From Panax quinquefolius (taxonomy: Eukaryota > Streptophyta > Magnoliopsida > Apiales > Araliaceae): a DNA stretch of 64,000 bases. The notes under the pieces are model-generated. The model made no database searches and had not been told where the DNA came from. It worked only from the letters and a program-made list of their open reading frames with translations. The stretch lies in assembly GCA_020205615.1 (NCBI GenBank), contig CM035166.1, forward strand, positions 89,271,043 through 89,335,042, in the 5' to 3' direction. Of the stretch, positions 34,559-47,597 are shown in pieces. The position numbers and the translations under genes were made by a program. Every line of letters begins with the position of its first letter. The stretch's first letter is position 1.

Positions 34559-35231
34559 TGTTATGACCCCAAAATTGGGACCAACTTAATCCCGACCTTG
34601 TGCTTTAAATACTCTTTTGATTCAGCTTCACATCATCATTTGATGATATAATAACTAAAAATGAAAATAATTAAAAACTTTTCTATTTTTCTTTCTTTCT
34701 TGCATTTCATGAATCGCAACCTTTATGATTACATATTTGTCGGAATCATATAGATTTTATGATTCCTTGATCAAAATAAATAGAATTTACCTGTATAATT
34801 TTTACGTACAACCAATCACCACAATATGTTCTCATTTCAAAATAAACATTCACATTCATTAAACATTTTACAGTTTACATTGTATTTTTTACATCATTAT
34901 CCTAATACCGTATAGGTTTTATTTTAAATAAAGAAAACATTATTCCATTGTTCGCCTTCTTTTTCTTATTGTCTAGATAACAGATAATCTTTCTTTGAAA
35001 TATCCTTAATCTTGCAAAAATTTCATAGCTTAATTACTATGCGTATACAGGGGATCTAAAAGGTTACGATTTGGCGAACGCAAGAAAGACAGGAAGAAAA
35101 CTTTTAAATTATTTGCAAATTTATCAATTATACTATTGATAACCAGAATAATATAGTTTTTAACGCATAATATCGAGATTTAATTGGTTCTGATTATGGA
35201 TTTAGTTGGTCCCGCTTTTGGGGTCGTCACA
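34559..35231. mobile_element. 673-bp solo LTR with extended inverted ends
   Basis: Starts TGTTATGACCCCAAAA and ends with the inverse form (TTTTGGGGTCGTCACA). The inverted similarity extends over about 34 bp. The flanks carry a perfect 5-bp TSD ACTAT (34554-34558, 35232-35236). TG..CA with 5 bp favours a solo LTR over a DNA transposon; other LTRs in this window also have 9-17 bp of inverted similarity at their ends. No open frame. Confidence 0.75.
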
Positions 35232-35236
35232 ACTAT

Positions 35237-35605
35237 GACATTTTTGGAAACGATATAGTAATAAGTGAGATGCAAAATAGAAAAAAGCCTAAAGGTGTTA
35301 AATATGTCACTCTGAGGGGATCAGAGATACTTAACTAAGTGAAAATTGAAGTTAGTCTAGGGTACTATGAGTTTGAGAGGTTATAGCTTCAATACAAACC
35401 TTAACTAGTTTAGCTTGACGGATCCCACATTATATGTTTTGTTAAAATGGTTGATGTCTCTATTTTGGACGTAACGGGTTAAATTTAGAGCTCCCGCATT
35501 ACAGGTAAACTCAGCGGTCGCACGATTCGGTAACTAAACAAAATTTCCAGCCTACACATTTAGACTTTATTAGCTTATATGATAACAACGTCTTCCTCGC
35601 CATAG
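35237..35605 (+). other. Non-coding tail of a copia-like element
   Basis: Continuation of the sequence interrupted by the 673-bp LTR. No recognisable protein. It leads to a copia-type purine tract. Confidence 0.4.
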
Positions 35606-35692
35606 GTGAGTGGGAGATGTTGGTTATTGGATCCAAACCGGTGCGCCCATGGAGCGGTCGACCCGGTGGATATCCACATGGTTCATTGTCTA
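35606..35692 (+). mobile_element. Copia-type polypurine tract and start of its 3' LTR
   Basis: ggtgagtgggaga followed by TGTTGGTTATTGG at 35618 is the standard copia junction of purine tract and LTR. The LTR runs to 35692, where the Mutator-like element cuts in, and should continue after its second TSD copy at 57426. The 5' LTR was not located, so the element is defined only by this end. Confidence 0.6.
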
Positions 35693-35702
35693 GATATAAT
35701 AA

Positions 35703-35897
35703 GGCAAAACTAAGTGTTTCATCACTATACTTAGCAAGTTTTACCTAATACACCATTTAACTTTTAATTTTTTGAATTACCCATTAAACTAATTAAAATA
35801 GTAGAATTAGGTCATTCTGTTAAATTGATTGAACGGCCGTTAAATATTTTCCTACGTGGATTTATAAATATAAAAAAAAGAAAAAAGACGTGGCTTG
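35703..35897 (+). repeat. Left inverted repeat of the MULE, outer part
   Basis: Matches the inverse complement of 57220-57415 with small differences: gcaaaactaag, then tttaattttttgaattaccc, then aaatattttcctac. It is interrupted at 35897 by the 3,320-bp solo LTR and resumes at 39218. Confidence 0.9.
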
Positions 35898-38800
35898 TGT
35901 GACGCCCCCAAATCCGAGTACTTTCAACGCACAGATATGGTGCTACACGGTACTCATAACTATACATTCATTCCATTGACACAACATCAAAATGATTGTA
36001 TTTACTACATTCTTATTACAATAATAATAAATCATTTCCCAGGTTCTGTAACCGAATACATTCTTCATTTATCATAGTATAATTCTTACAAACATACTAG
36101 TCTATTATAGGATAATCTACTTATCCATCCTAGCCTTGACTTTATCCCTACTGGGACCCTCAGTTCATTCGGCCTTAGCTGCAATCATATAATTCAAACA
36201 AGAAGTGAGCATAACTAGCTCAGCAAGTCTAGCAATAGATAATACAGATACCACGTCGAGAATTATATGATTATTCTTTAATAACTGAACAAATAGCTAA
36301 GAAGTACTATGAAACAGTAAAATAACACTTTTCATTCCATAAAACAATTCCAGAGTACATATAGTAACTTAGGAATTCTGAGTAGGTCAAAAGACCTTGA
36401 ACATTCTCTTTTGGTTTTCATTCATGAAAAAGGACAACCGGGCACTAAGGCCGTAAGTCTGATATATCTTACGAGCACTTCTAGGTGATCAGCCTATAGT
36501 ACTCTATGTTGATCAACAATCATCCGTTAAACGTATTTACGTTTAAGTTTTAACAACCTCATGTACCAATCGAATAATCGATGTAAAAATACATTTGTTT
36601 GTTCATACTCAAGCTTACCTTTGAATTCGTACCAAAATATTAGCGTAGGATAGCGTTAACCATACTATATCGAAAGACTTATAAACAAATTAATCAAACT
36701 CTTAAGATTAGTCTAGCCGAGTTAAAACTGGCATAGACTCTTTCATAAAACAATTCATGCATCTTATAACATGAATCACAGAAAACTTGGCTAACACGAA
36801 GGTTAGACAAGCGTTAAGAAAACTTGTCTTCAAGCGTCTTCAATTTAAAATTCAACAGTTCTTGATCTTTACAGTTTCTACATGATATATTCACATAGTA
36901 CACTATAATTAGCTACCAAATAATCTAATCACATTGTTTTTACCAATTTATTTCTCTTTTATAACTTAATCCAATCTATTTCATTAATAAAACTTGATTC
37001 GAGTTACTATACTTCCTTACGGCTTATTAACGTTCTCATGTCCCTAAACCAATACTCAATGACCCATGGTTAAATACCATACTAATTGAATACGATTTAT
37101 TTTCTCACACTTTATGTTCTTCGTTTAATTACTATAAAACAACGTTCATTTTCTAAAGTTATCATTATATATATGATATAGGAATGATCTTATCATGTAT
37201 ATTAAGTATATACATGCCCCATCATTGTTAAGTAAACAATTGGGTTCAAAAATAACTAAGTCAGACTATTCTTCTATCTCGGCGTTGCGGCACCATCCTT
37301 AAGTACAACATTGGCGTTGCGGTGCCAACTAACAGTAACAAAACCCTCGTCTCGGCGCTGCAACGCGAGACTTCTAAACATAAGTGGCATTGCGGTGCCA
37401 TTGAGCAATAGCCATTCCCCCAACTCCGCCATGTGCATGCGAAAGTGTTAATGTTTGAAGTACATTGTGGCGCTACCACCTGAGCCCTTGAAAAAAGTTT
37501 AGATTTTCCAATTCAATTCTTTCCGGACTTGGTCGTTATAAGTCGGAATTGGCTCGTTCAAAATCCATTATCTTACATATTCCATGTACTTCGATTTCAT
37601 CTAGATAAAAGTAGTTTTTAAATTCGTTAACAATGAATTCACTATTTAACTTTCTATTACGCGTTCGTTTAACGTTCGTGAACGTTCATAACTCGTTTCT
37701 TCATTTTAAGCCGGAATCCTACCATTCTTGAGTCCACGACTTTTAAATACGTTGTTCTATGTTACTCCATCGAAAACTAGGGTTTTCGAGTTAAACGACG
37801 ACTTTTAACTATTAATCCAGAAATTCCACGATTTCAACGTTTAACGCCTAATCTTGTAAATTTTGCCATAACTTCGTTACTCGAGTTTTATACGACAAAT
37901 CAAATGGAACCAATCCATTGATTCATTATCTATAACCTAACCAAGCAATATGCACATAACCTATACTTGATGGTTTTCAATTTGTCCATCAACAACCAAG
38001 TCAACACTTAATGGTTTTCTTCGATTAAACTCACTTAAACGCTTATGATTCTTACTTATACATGGCTTATAATGTTTTAATCCACTAATAACCATCTTTA
38101 TTACTCCTGAAGAGACATGTTCCACCAATTCATACTTCTCTATGAAAAATAAATAGAAAAAGATTGAAGACAAAGGTTTACGTATTATTACCTTAATGTT
38201 CTTCGCGTTTTTAACTAAAACTTGAATACTTTGCTTTGGATCCTTGTGATTAATTGTTAGTGCTCTTTTATCTCTCTTAATATATTGGTTAGTGTTGGTG
38301 AAAAACACAAATGAACCAACATAGCTTTCTTATATAGAAAACCAAATGGAAGGCAAAATGGTCAATCAGTCCACCTCCTTACTATTCATTACTTAGCAAC
38401 CAAGTAAAACACTTTACTTGGCCACCAAGTGGCCGGCCCACATGGCCTTTTGGGTCCCATGGGTTGCCTCATAGGTTTTACCCATGTGGTGATCCATCGG
38501 TTCGATCCGCGGTTTGGTTTCTTGGTTTGGGCTTAAAATTAATTTCATATCGGGCTTTTCTTGAGCTTGATTTAATATATCATTGGGCTTTGACATAATT
38601 CAATCTTGGGCCTCATTCATTTACCAATTGGACTTGACCAAGTCTAGTCCAATAACTAAAGTCCATTAAGACTTCATTGTATACTTATTGTATTATTCTC
38701 GTATTCTCTTCGTATACTATTTGTAAGATATTCGTATTATACGTCGTAATAATCTTTATATTATACTCGTATAATAACTAGTATCATACTCATATTTCTC

Positions 38801-39217
38801 ACGTATAATAACCCTAATCATTATACATAGTCATTTCATTCTCGAAACTCACTTTTCCTAACCCTTAAGTTTTAAGTCCGCAGGCGAAAATTTCGTTTGT
38901 CATAACTGAAATATTATTGGATATTCCGTCTCGTTTTAGAATTCTATCATTACGCGTTTTCTCAGAAATTCATAATTAATTCCCGAGCAGAAATGGATGA
39001 ATAGTGTTTTTACGAAAATTTATCGAAAGCTTTTATTTTCGTCTTGAAAATTCAAAAAAAATTAATCCTAGCACATAGCCAAAATCCTAACCACATCCGC
39101 ACATTCTAGGTCATAGAATGACCTTCAAACAACTTACTCACGTAAATAAATAATTAAATTCATTTACTTCAAATAAAATTTAATTCACATAAAAATCCGA
39201 TTTTCTCAGGCGTTACA
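35898..39217 (-). mobile_element. 3,320-bp solo LTR of a chromovirus-type element
   Basis: Starts TGTGACGCCCCC and ends GGCGTTACA, with perfect TSD GCTTG (35893-35897 and 39218-39222). The right inverted repeat of the MULE has the uninterrupted sequence gacgtggcttggagaggg, an empty-site control that confirms both borders. The minus-strand orientation is suggested by a TATATAAG site near 38327 and by a gagctagttatgctcac-like stretch shared with the four-LTR family. No open frame above about 115 codons and nothing recognised. Confidence 0.9.
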
Positions 39218-39600
39218 GCTTGAAGAGGGGTCAATCATACGTGGAATATGTGGCAACAAAACTAATGAAGTCAGAGAGAGCGGGAGTAAGAGCTATCGGA
39301 CCAAACGGCAAATAGAGCGAGAGAGAGTGAGCGACGAGCGATTGATTGCATCAAGCAACCAATTCTAGGGTTTTTTTCAACAAATCTCTGGCTTAATTCT
39401 TCGTTGGTACAAAGGTATGTATGATTATTAAGGGTATTTATGTGATAGATTGTGATGGGTACATTTGTTTGTTTAATTCTAGGTTTTGAAATTCCACAAC
39501 TCTCTCTTGTTCTCCCTCCATATGTCTTTGGTATTTTGGATTTGGGGATTTTCACAAGCAGTGATGGATTTTCACAAGAGTGATGCAATTCTTTCAGCTT
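39218..39600 (+). repeat. Left inverted repeat of the MULE, inner part
   Basis: Resumes the inverted repeat: ggggtcaatcatacgtggaa, a CT/GA-rich stretch, ctagggttttt, then cttcgttggtacaaaggtatg. The last motif looks like an exon end followed by a GTATG splice donor, so part of a 5' UTR may be carried in the repeat. Similarity to the right arm (about 56870-57220) weakens after 39430. Confidence 0.75.
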
Positions 39601-40132
39601 GAATCTATCGTCAATCTATGTCAAATAAGGAGATTGATTAGACCAAAATCAAAGGGAAAAATTTCTTTGATTTATTGCACGAAAGAGTGCTTTTAATCAG
39701 GTATCTGTTTTTTGAATTAAGATTATTTTTATGACCTTTTTTTTACTAATTTATTTTTATGACTTTTTGTTTTTGTTTGTAGGGTTCTAGCGCAATCTGT
39801 GTAAGATTCTATTTATTTGCTTGGAAATTCTGAGATAGCTTAATTCATGTTCAGCTATCATATTCTGACTATGTTTATTCAATTGCTGAGATTTTTATAA
39901 TAAAAGAGCATTACTTTAATTTGGATGAGATTCACAGTTCATAGCCATGTTTATGTTTCTTGACATGTTTTATGTTAATTCTGGAAGTAATTGTTTTGCT
40001 GAGAAAAAGTACTTGTAAAGGAAGGTTCTGTTGAAGAAGGCTAGTTAGCAGTAAAATCATACAACCTTTTTTTCAAATGTTATACCTTACTGAATGTTTT
40101 ACTTGAGACAAATATTGTATTTTTAATTGAAG
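39601..40132 (+). other. Captured DNA of the Pack-MULE, mostly intronic
   Basis: A short open segment at about 39618-39700 (SNKEID, then KIKGKNFFDLLHERVLLIR in one frame) ends at a possible GT donor near 39701. The rest is T-rich and intron-like and ends in a ttgaag acceptor at 40132. The protein segment is not recognised. Confidence 0.45.
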
Positions 40133-40273
40133 ATGATGGATAAAATCTATGAACAGATGGATGATGCTAAAGCTGAGATTGACAGGCTCACGGCAAAAAA
40201 TAAAGAGAAAGCTAAATTTTCAGAGAGCTTGAGGAGAGCACATAATAAGCAACTCGATAGAATCCAAGAGATT
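40133..40273 (+). pseudogene. Captured exon of a coiled-coil protein, upstream half
   Basis: Reads MMDKIYEQMDDAKAEIDRLT and continues through KFSESLRRAHNKQLDRIQEI, a charged heptad-type coiled coil. It begins after a plausible splice acceptor. The frame is interrupted at 40273 by the four-LTR array and resumes at 55419 with SLNLGSNDENQMKRYMS. I do not recognise the parent gene; it looks like a long plant coiled-coil (myosin- or USO1-like) protein. Confidence 0.7.
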
Positions 40274-41371
40274 TGTGACAACCCCAAAATAGGTCCATTC
40301 CATCCAACCCATTCTGAGTCGCCAAATACATGGTACAGAAAACAACTACAACTTTATTAATACAATTGTCGTGCAAGATACGATAACACTTAAACTGTGA
40401 GTTTAAATATAAATATATACCAACTGTGACTCATGTCCCAACCATGGACAGCACCTCATAATGACACCTTACATAAAGGTATAGTCGAAAACTATTTTAG
40501 AAATTAAAATCTTTGGGAAGTGTTCAAGGAAACCTTCGTATATGGGAGGCCATGCGTCTAGGATATTATAGATATCATATGCCCACAAAATTATCCTTGG
40601 TTGACCAAATAGACCCCAAAGAAAAACAAGAAGATTACTATCATATTCTTCCCAATGGTGTGTCTTCTCTTGACATATCATTATCTCCACCGTCTCTAAT
40701 TGAGAATTATACTTCAACCAACTCCAAGATTATATAGGTAGTGCTCAGATATATATACTCGATGAGTGGATGAGCACATCCCCGTCTTATGATGATACGA
40801 GGTTGTATGTCATTAAACATCTTGTATGATAGTGGCAAAACACCCTTCCAACGTTGGGTTAAATTCACCTCATTTGATTCAACAAATATAACTACTAAAT
40901 GATGACCACCGTTCTATTCCCTTGTTACCCTCGCTCGACCCAGCTACACTCTTATTACCTGAAAGGAATTATGAAATAGAAGGGTGAGCACAACTAGCTC
41001 AGTAAAGAATATTATGACTAAAGATAATTACATTATCAATAGACTTCATCAGTAATAAATCAGAGATTTAGAACATATGGTAGATAATAAAACTTTTCAA
41101 CCATAGTTGCGGTGAACGAAGCGATCCATTAGAAGAGTCAAATAGACTATAAAGTCTATTATCTTCTCCATGTTAAAAGTCCACCAACAATGTTTTATCC
41201 TCCTATAACATCAATCAACAATTCATGTCCACAATCACATGTATAACTTCATAATCGTAATTGTTGTTCTAAATTCCTTTTCTCATCCAGACAAAAGATA
41301 ATTTTCATCACCAAAACATCAAAGATCATGGTTATACCAAATCACAGATTCATGTTCATAATCATACTAAT

Positions 41372-41500
41372 AAATTCATCTTCTGCACTACACTACTTTG
41401 GCCAAAGATATTCATCAATGAACCATCTTTTGCACTACATGCCAAAGATATTCATTAATAAGTCATCTTTGCACTACGGGCCAAAGATATTCATATCTCA
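41372..41500. repeat. 39-bp repeat in array LTR 1
   Basis: About three units of catctttgcactacgggcca followed by aagatattcatcaataa. LTRs 2, 3 and 4 have about four units each (45239-45398, 49193-49348, 53119-53278). 39 bp is a multiple of three and gives a 13-residue period (SLHYGPKIFIN) on the plus strand, antisense to the LTR. Confidence 0.85.
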
Positions 41501-41840
41501 AAAAATATATAATCATTTTAGAATTTATATAAACAATAATTATAACCATGTTGATAAATTCACCTTTGCACTTAAGCTAAAGATATTCAATTATAAATTC
41601 AATGGTCATTATCATACCAGTCACAATTCAACTTTTCACTACTGGCCAAAGAGAACCCTAGTCATGATCATACCAATAATCTACCCATCTTTACATTCCA
41701 GTGAAAGAGAATTTCAACATCAGGGTTATAAAAATGTTATATATGATAATAAAATCAATATAATCAACATATAGATTTAATCTCCAGAGTAATATTCATA
41801 AATCAACTATAATTTGGTTAGAAAAAGAAACCAATTTTGT

Positions 41841-41982
41841 AGTGAATAGTAACTCGTGAATAGTAACCCGTCGTAAATAGTAACTCATGAATAGTAAATC
41901 GTGAATAGTAACTCGTGAATAGTAACTCGTGAATAGTAACTCATGAATAGTAACTCGTGAATAGTAACTCATGAATAGTAAC
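41841..41982. repeat. 14-bp repeat in array LTR 1
   Basis: About ten copies of gaatagtaactcgt / gaatagtaactcat. The corresponding arrays are 45749-45943, 49697-49835 and 53624-53712, with different copy numbers, so this is the most length-variable part of the LTR. Confidence 0.9.
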
Positions 41983-42269
41983 CCCGACATGAAAAAGTTC
42001 CAAATTTGATAAAAAGTTCAAACCAATATTTCAACATAATGATATTGAAGAAATAATATCACTTACGAAGAAAATAACATCCCTTTCAATCCCTTAAAAC
42101 CCCTTACTATCACTTACTATCCCTTACCTAAAAAGAGCAATACTTCTGACTGGAATAACGCTGAACGAATTTGCACCGTATAGAGAAAAATACACTCGAT
42201 AATATAAAGAGAAAAATAGAGAGAAAACTTCAGTTTCTGGTGTGTTTTTCAATTCTAACCTAAGCACCA

Positions 42270-42277
42270 TATTTATA
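42270..42277 (-). promoter_or_regulatory. TATA box of array LTR 1
   Basis: TATAAATA on the minus strand within cctataaatatggtgc. It is conserved in all four LTRs and in the related plus-strand LTR at 63912-63919. Confidence 0.6.
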
Positions 42278-43638
42278 GGAAAATGCTTAGAACACCAAAG
42301 CAGAAAATTTAATAAATTAATAATATATATATATATATATATATATTAAATTTTCACACCAACCTTTGAATCATCCAATTCAGCACGTTTGACAACCCAC
42401 CAACAATACAATAAAATGTTTTTTATATTTAAAATATTTTAAACTCCAAAAATCAATTATTTCAGAACTTCAGAACTTCAATAATTCATAATAAATAGCC
42501 CTTTTATCCGAAAATTCAATTTCGCAAATTTTTATAGGAAATTCAATTCTCTACAACTTTGCGAAAGAAAGTTTTCCAAATTCCAAACAAAATTGAATCA
42601 AAATCCACATACAGACGATTTTACATGCTATAATCAAATTTCGATCAAGAAATGGGGTCCACCGACACACAAAAACATGTGTTAATCATTTAATGCAACA
42701 AAAATACTCTTCCTCCTCATATACTCATATATCCCACATTCATTGTAAAAATATCATCATTATTATATTATAATAATATAATAAAATATTATTTTATCGT
42801 AAAAGATAAAATATCGATTTTCAACAATTGTCACTTTAAAAATTTTCTCCATCTATATCCACATAAAATGAATATTTTCCTCATCATATAAATCAATAAT
42901 TAATTATTCATAAATAATATTACTGGAATCACAATAATAACAACCAGCGGTTCAGAAAGAGGGGCTTTCGATAAGGATTTCTCTCTCTTGGGCGCGCATT
43001 ATTAGGTGACCAAACCTCTCCTTAGACAAAACTTTCTAGACATTGCCAATAATGTTATCTAATAATATTATTCAGATAATATGAATTATTGCTTCGATAA
43101 TAGAAAATACTATGTAGTGACAATTATTGAAACAACAATAATATAAAATATCAACGTAGAAATTATTGAATCAATAAAATAAAATACTGAACATTAATTA
43201 CTGTAACAAGTATTGAGTAGTGCCTTCTTACGTAAGAATCAATAATTCAAAAATACTGTGCAATATCGTGTGTTACTTGTCAACAACGCCAGACATTTGT
43301 GTTTTAACCATACGGTATTCCAACAAGATAATAACGGTAACAACTATGGCCATTTATAAACAACTTATACTTTTCGCTTTCTTCATCCAATCGCTTTTAG
43401 TTATGGGGCCCACATTAAAATTTTGCCGTCGCATTTAATATTCCCCGACAGAAATAATATTCCACGACCAAACGAATATTCTCCGACAAAAATGAGTATT
43501 TTATAACCACTTGCTTATTTTGAAAAAAAATTCATATATCACCCTTAACTTTAAACTTTTATCAATTTAACCATTTACTGAATAGTAATTAAAAGAAAAA
43601 ATTGAATACTTTTATTTCATAAAATTTGGGGTCTTACA

Positions 43639-44132
43639 ATCTCCCCTCCTTATGAAATTTCATCCCCGAAATTTACGTACCTGGTATTTCAAAGAGTTGA
43701 GAATACCTTACTTTCATTTCAGATTCCATCTTCCATGTCATCATGATTTCTCCATTGCTCATCTCCTGTATTTCAGATATCATTCTAGAATACAGCTTCA
43801 AAACAAGGGTTAATTGAACAAATTAACATATCACATAATATCCCGATATTATGACTGACCAACAAATAAGCTTAGGTAGGACACACTAGCGAAGGATTTA
43901 CTCGTCTCTCCCCTCCTAGTTCTATTCCCCGATCTCCGCCAGAGATCATATCCTAAGCTCGATACCAATCTGTGACTCATGTCCCAACCATGGACAAAGA
44001 CCTCACGATGGTACCTATCGATTTACCATGCCAGAATCCAAGTCCCCTACGGAGAGTCCGGCTTCTGCATCCCCATCAACAGAAGTCACCAAAGAAGAGG
44101 CTCGGGGCTCTTTACTTATAGCTCGATACCAA
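43639..44132 (-). mobile_element. Array internal 1 (non-coding, chromodomain tail only)
   Basis: On the minus strand, next to LTR 2, TTGGTATCGAGC is a damaged iMet primer site. Internals 2 and 3 keep TTGGTATCAGAGC at 48086-48098 and 52009-52021. At the other end AAGGAGGGGAGAT precedes LTR 1 as the purine tract. Before it, the minus strand reads EIMMTWKMESEMKVRYSQLF (about 43700-43760), the end of a chromovirus chromodomain, then a stop. The remaining 250 bp has no open frame. Confidence 0.85.
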
Positions 44133-47100
44133 TGTGACAACCCCAAAATAGGTCCATTCCATCCAACCCATTTTGAGTCACCAAATACATGGTACGTAAA
44201 AACAACTACAACTTTATTAATAAAATTGTCGTGTGCGAATACACAACATTTAAACTGTGAGTTTAAATACAAATATATACCAATCTGTGACTCATGTCCC
44301 AACCGTGGACAAAGACTCTCATAATGACACCTTACATAAAGGTATAGTCGAAAACTATTTTAGAAATTAAAATATTTGGAAAGTGTTCAAGGAAACCTTC
44401 TTACATGGGAGGCCATGCGTCTAGGTTATTATAGATATCATATGCCCACAAAATTATCCTTGGTTGACCAAATAGACCCCAAAGAAAAACGAGAAGATTA
44501 CTATCATATTCTTCCCAATGGTGTGTCTTCTCTTGACATATCATTATCTCCACCGTCTCTAATTGAGAATTATACTTCAACCAAACTCCAAGATTATATA
44601 GGTAGTGCTCGTATATATACTCAGTAAGTGGATGAGCACATCTCTGTCTTATGATGATACGAGGTTGTATCTCATTAAACATCTTGTATGATAGTGGCAA
44701 AACACCCTTCCAACGTTGGGTTCGCTTCACCCTATTTGATTCAACAAATATAACTACTAAATGATGACCACCGTTCTATTCCTCATTACCCTCGCTTTCA
44801 AACCCACTACACTCTTTTATTACACGAAAGGAATTGTGAAATAGAAGGGTGAGCACAACTAACTAGCTCGATAAAAGAATATTATGACTAAAGATAATTA
44901 AATTATCAATAGACTTCATCGATAATAAATCGTAGATTTAGAACATATGGTAGATGATAAAACTTTTCAACCATAGTTGCAGTGAATGAACGAGCGATCC
45001 ATTAGAAGAGTCAAATAGACTATAAAGTCTATTATCTTCTCCATGTTAAAAGTCCACCAACTATGTTTTATCCTCAGAACATCAATCAACAATTCATGTC
45101 CACAATCACATGTATAACTCATAATCGTAATTGTTGTTCTAAATTCCTTTTCTCATCCAGACAAAAGATAATTTTCATCACTTTGAAACATCAAAGATCA
45201 TGGTTATACCAAATCACGCTTCATGTTCATAATCATACTAATAAATTCATCTTTTTGCACTACGGGCCAAAGATATTCATCAACAGACCATCTTTTGCAC
45301 TACATGCCAAAGATATTCATCAATAATTCATCTTTGCACTACGGGCCAAAGATATTCATCAATAAGTCATCTTTGCACTACGGGCCAAAGATATTCATAT
45401 CTCAAAAAATATATAATCATTTCGAATTTATATAAACAATAATTATAACCATGTTGATAAATTCACCTTTTGACACTTAAGCTAAAGATATTCAATTATA
45501 AATTCAATGGTCATTATCATACCGATCACAATTCAACTTTTCACTCTCGGCCAAAGAGAACCCTAGTCATGATCATACCAATAATCTACCCATCTTTACA
45601 TTCCAAAGTGAAGAGAATTTCAACATCGGGGTTATAAAATGTTATATATGATAATAAAATCAATATAATCAATATATAGATTTAATCTCCGAGAGTAATA
45701 TTCATAAATCAACTATAATTTGGTTAGAAAAAAGAAACCAATTTTGTAGTGAATAGTAACTCGTGAATAGTAACTCATGAATAGAATAGTGAATAGTAAC
45801 TCATGAATAGTAACTAATATAACTCGTCATGAATAGTAACTCATGAATAGTAAATCGTGAATAGTAACTAAATGTGAATAGTAACTCGTGAATAGTAACT
45901 CGTGAATAGTAACTCGTGAATAAGAACTCATGAATAGTAACCCCGACATGAAAAAGTTCTAAATTTGATAAAAGTTTCAAACCAATATTTCAACATAATG
46001 ATATTGAAGAAATAATATCACTTACGAAGAAAATAACATCCCTTTCAATCCCTTAAAACCCTTACTATCACTTACTATCCCTTACCTAAAAAGCGAAGAT
46101 TTGGAATAATAACGCTGAGCAAACTTGCAATTATAGCACCTTATAGAAAAAATACACTCAAAATAATATAATATAGAAAAAAATAGAGAAAACTTGAGTC
46201 GTGTGTGATTTTCAATTCTAACCTAAGCACCATATTTATAGGAAAATGTTTAACAACACAAAGCGAAAATTTAATAAATTAATAATATATATATATATAT
46301 ATATATAAATTTTCACACCAACCTTTGAATCATCCAATTCAATGACGTTTGACAACCCACCAACAATACAATAAAAAAAACGTTTTATATTTAAAATATT
46401 TTAAACTCCAAAAATCAATTATTTGAACTTGAACATCAATAATTCATAATAAATAGCCCTTTTATCAGAAAAAATCAAATTTCATGAATTTTTATAGGAA
46501 ATTCAATTCTCTACAACTTTGCGAGAAGAAAGTTTTTCCAAATTCCAAACAAAAATTGATCAAAATCCACATACTGACGATTTTTACATGCTATAATCAA
46601 ATTTCGATCAAGAAATGGGGTCCACCAAACACACAAAACATGTGTTAATCATTTAATGCAACAAAATACTCTTCCTCCTCATATACTCATATATCCCACA
46701 TTCATTGTAAAAATATCATCATTATTATATTATAATAATATAATAAAATATTATTTTATCGAGAAAAGATAAAATATCGATTTTCAACAATTGTCACTTT
46801 AAAAATTTTCTCCATCTATATCCACATAAAATGAATATTTTCCTCATCATATAAATCAATAATTAATTATTCATAAATAATATTACGGAATCACAATAAT
46901 GACAACCAGCGGTTCAGAAAGAGGGGGCTTTCGATAAAGGATTTCTCCTTCTTCGGCGCCGCATTAGGTGACCAAACCTCTCCTTAGACAAAACTTTCTA
47001 GACATTGCCAATAATGTTATCTAATAATATTATTCAGTTAATATGAATTATTGCTCCGATAATAGAAAATACTATGTAGTGACAATTATTGAAACAACAA

Positions 47101-47597
47101 TAATATAAAATATCAACGTAGAAATTATTGAATCAATAAAATAAAATACTGAACATTAATTACTGTAACAAGTATTGAGTAGTGCCTTCTTACGTAAGAA
47201 TCAATATTTCAAAAATACTGTGCAATATCGTGTGCTACTATGCAACAACGCGTATTACTGTGTTTTAACCACCGGGTATTCCAACAGTATTAACGGTAAC
47301 AACTGCGCTGTTATTTATAAACAACTTATACTTTTCGTTTTCTTCATCCAATCGCTTTCCGTTATGGGGCCCACACAAGGCTGCGCCGTCGTACGAATAT
47401 TCCCCGACAGCAATAATATTCCACGACCAAACGAATATTCTCCGACAAAAATGAGTATTTTATAACCACTTGCTTATTTTGAAAAAAAATTCATATATCA
47501 CCCTTAACTTTAAACTTTTATCAATTTAACCATTTACTGAATAGTAATTAAAAGAAAAAATTGAATACTTTTATTTCATAAAATTTGGGGTCTTACA
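44133..47597 (-). mobile_element. Array LTR 2
   Basis: 3,465 bp, same ends as LTR 1. It is the longest copy because its 14-bp array (45749-45943) is expanded and irregular. The (TA)n run is at about 46283-46306. Confidence 0.93.

Larger units (their letters stand above)
40274..43638 (-). mobile_element. Array LTR 1
   Basis: TGTGACAACCCC..GGGGTCTTACA, 3,365 bp. The TATA box on the minus strand is at 42270-42277 (matching sites at 46233, 50148 and 54030 in LTRs 2-4). It contains a 39-bp repeat at 41372-41500, a 14-bp repeat at 41841-41982 and a (TA)n run near 42325-42346. All open frames in it are repeat-derived. Confidence 0.93.

Noticed and set aside
34559..35231. DNA transposon with 34-bp inverted repeats
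   Set aside because: TG..CA ends and a 5-bp TSD fit an LTR better, and other LTRs here have extended inverted ends. Kept as a finding because it is not certain.
37261..38308. Open frames of 60-115 codons in the 3.3-kb solo LTR
   Set aside because: No start context, no known domain, and the LTR is defined by TG..CA and TSD.
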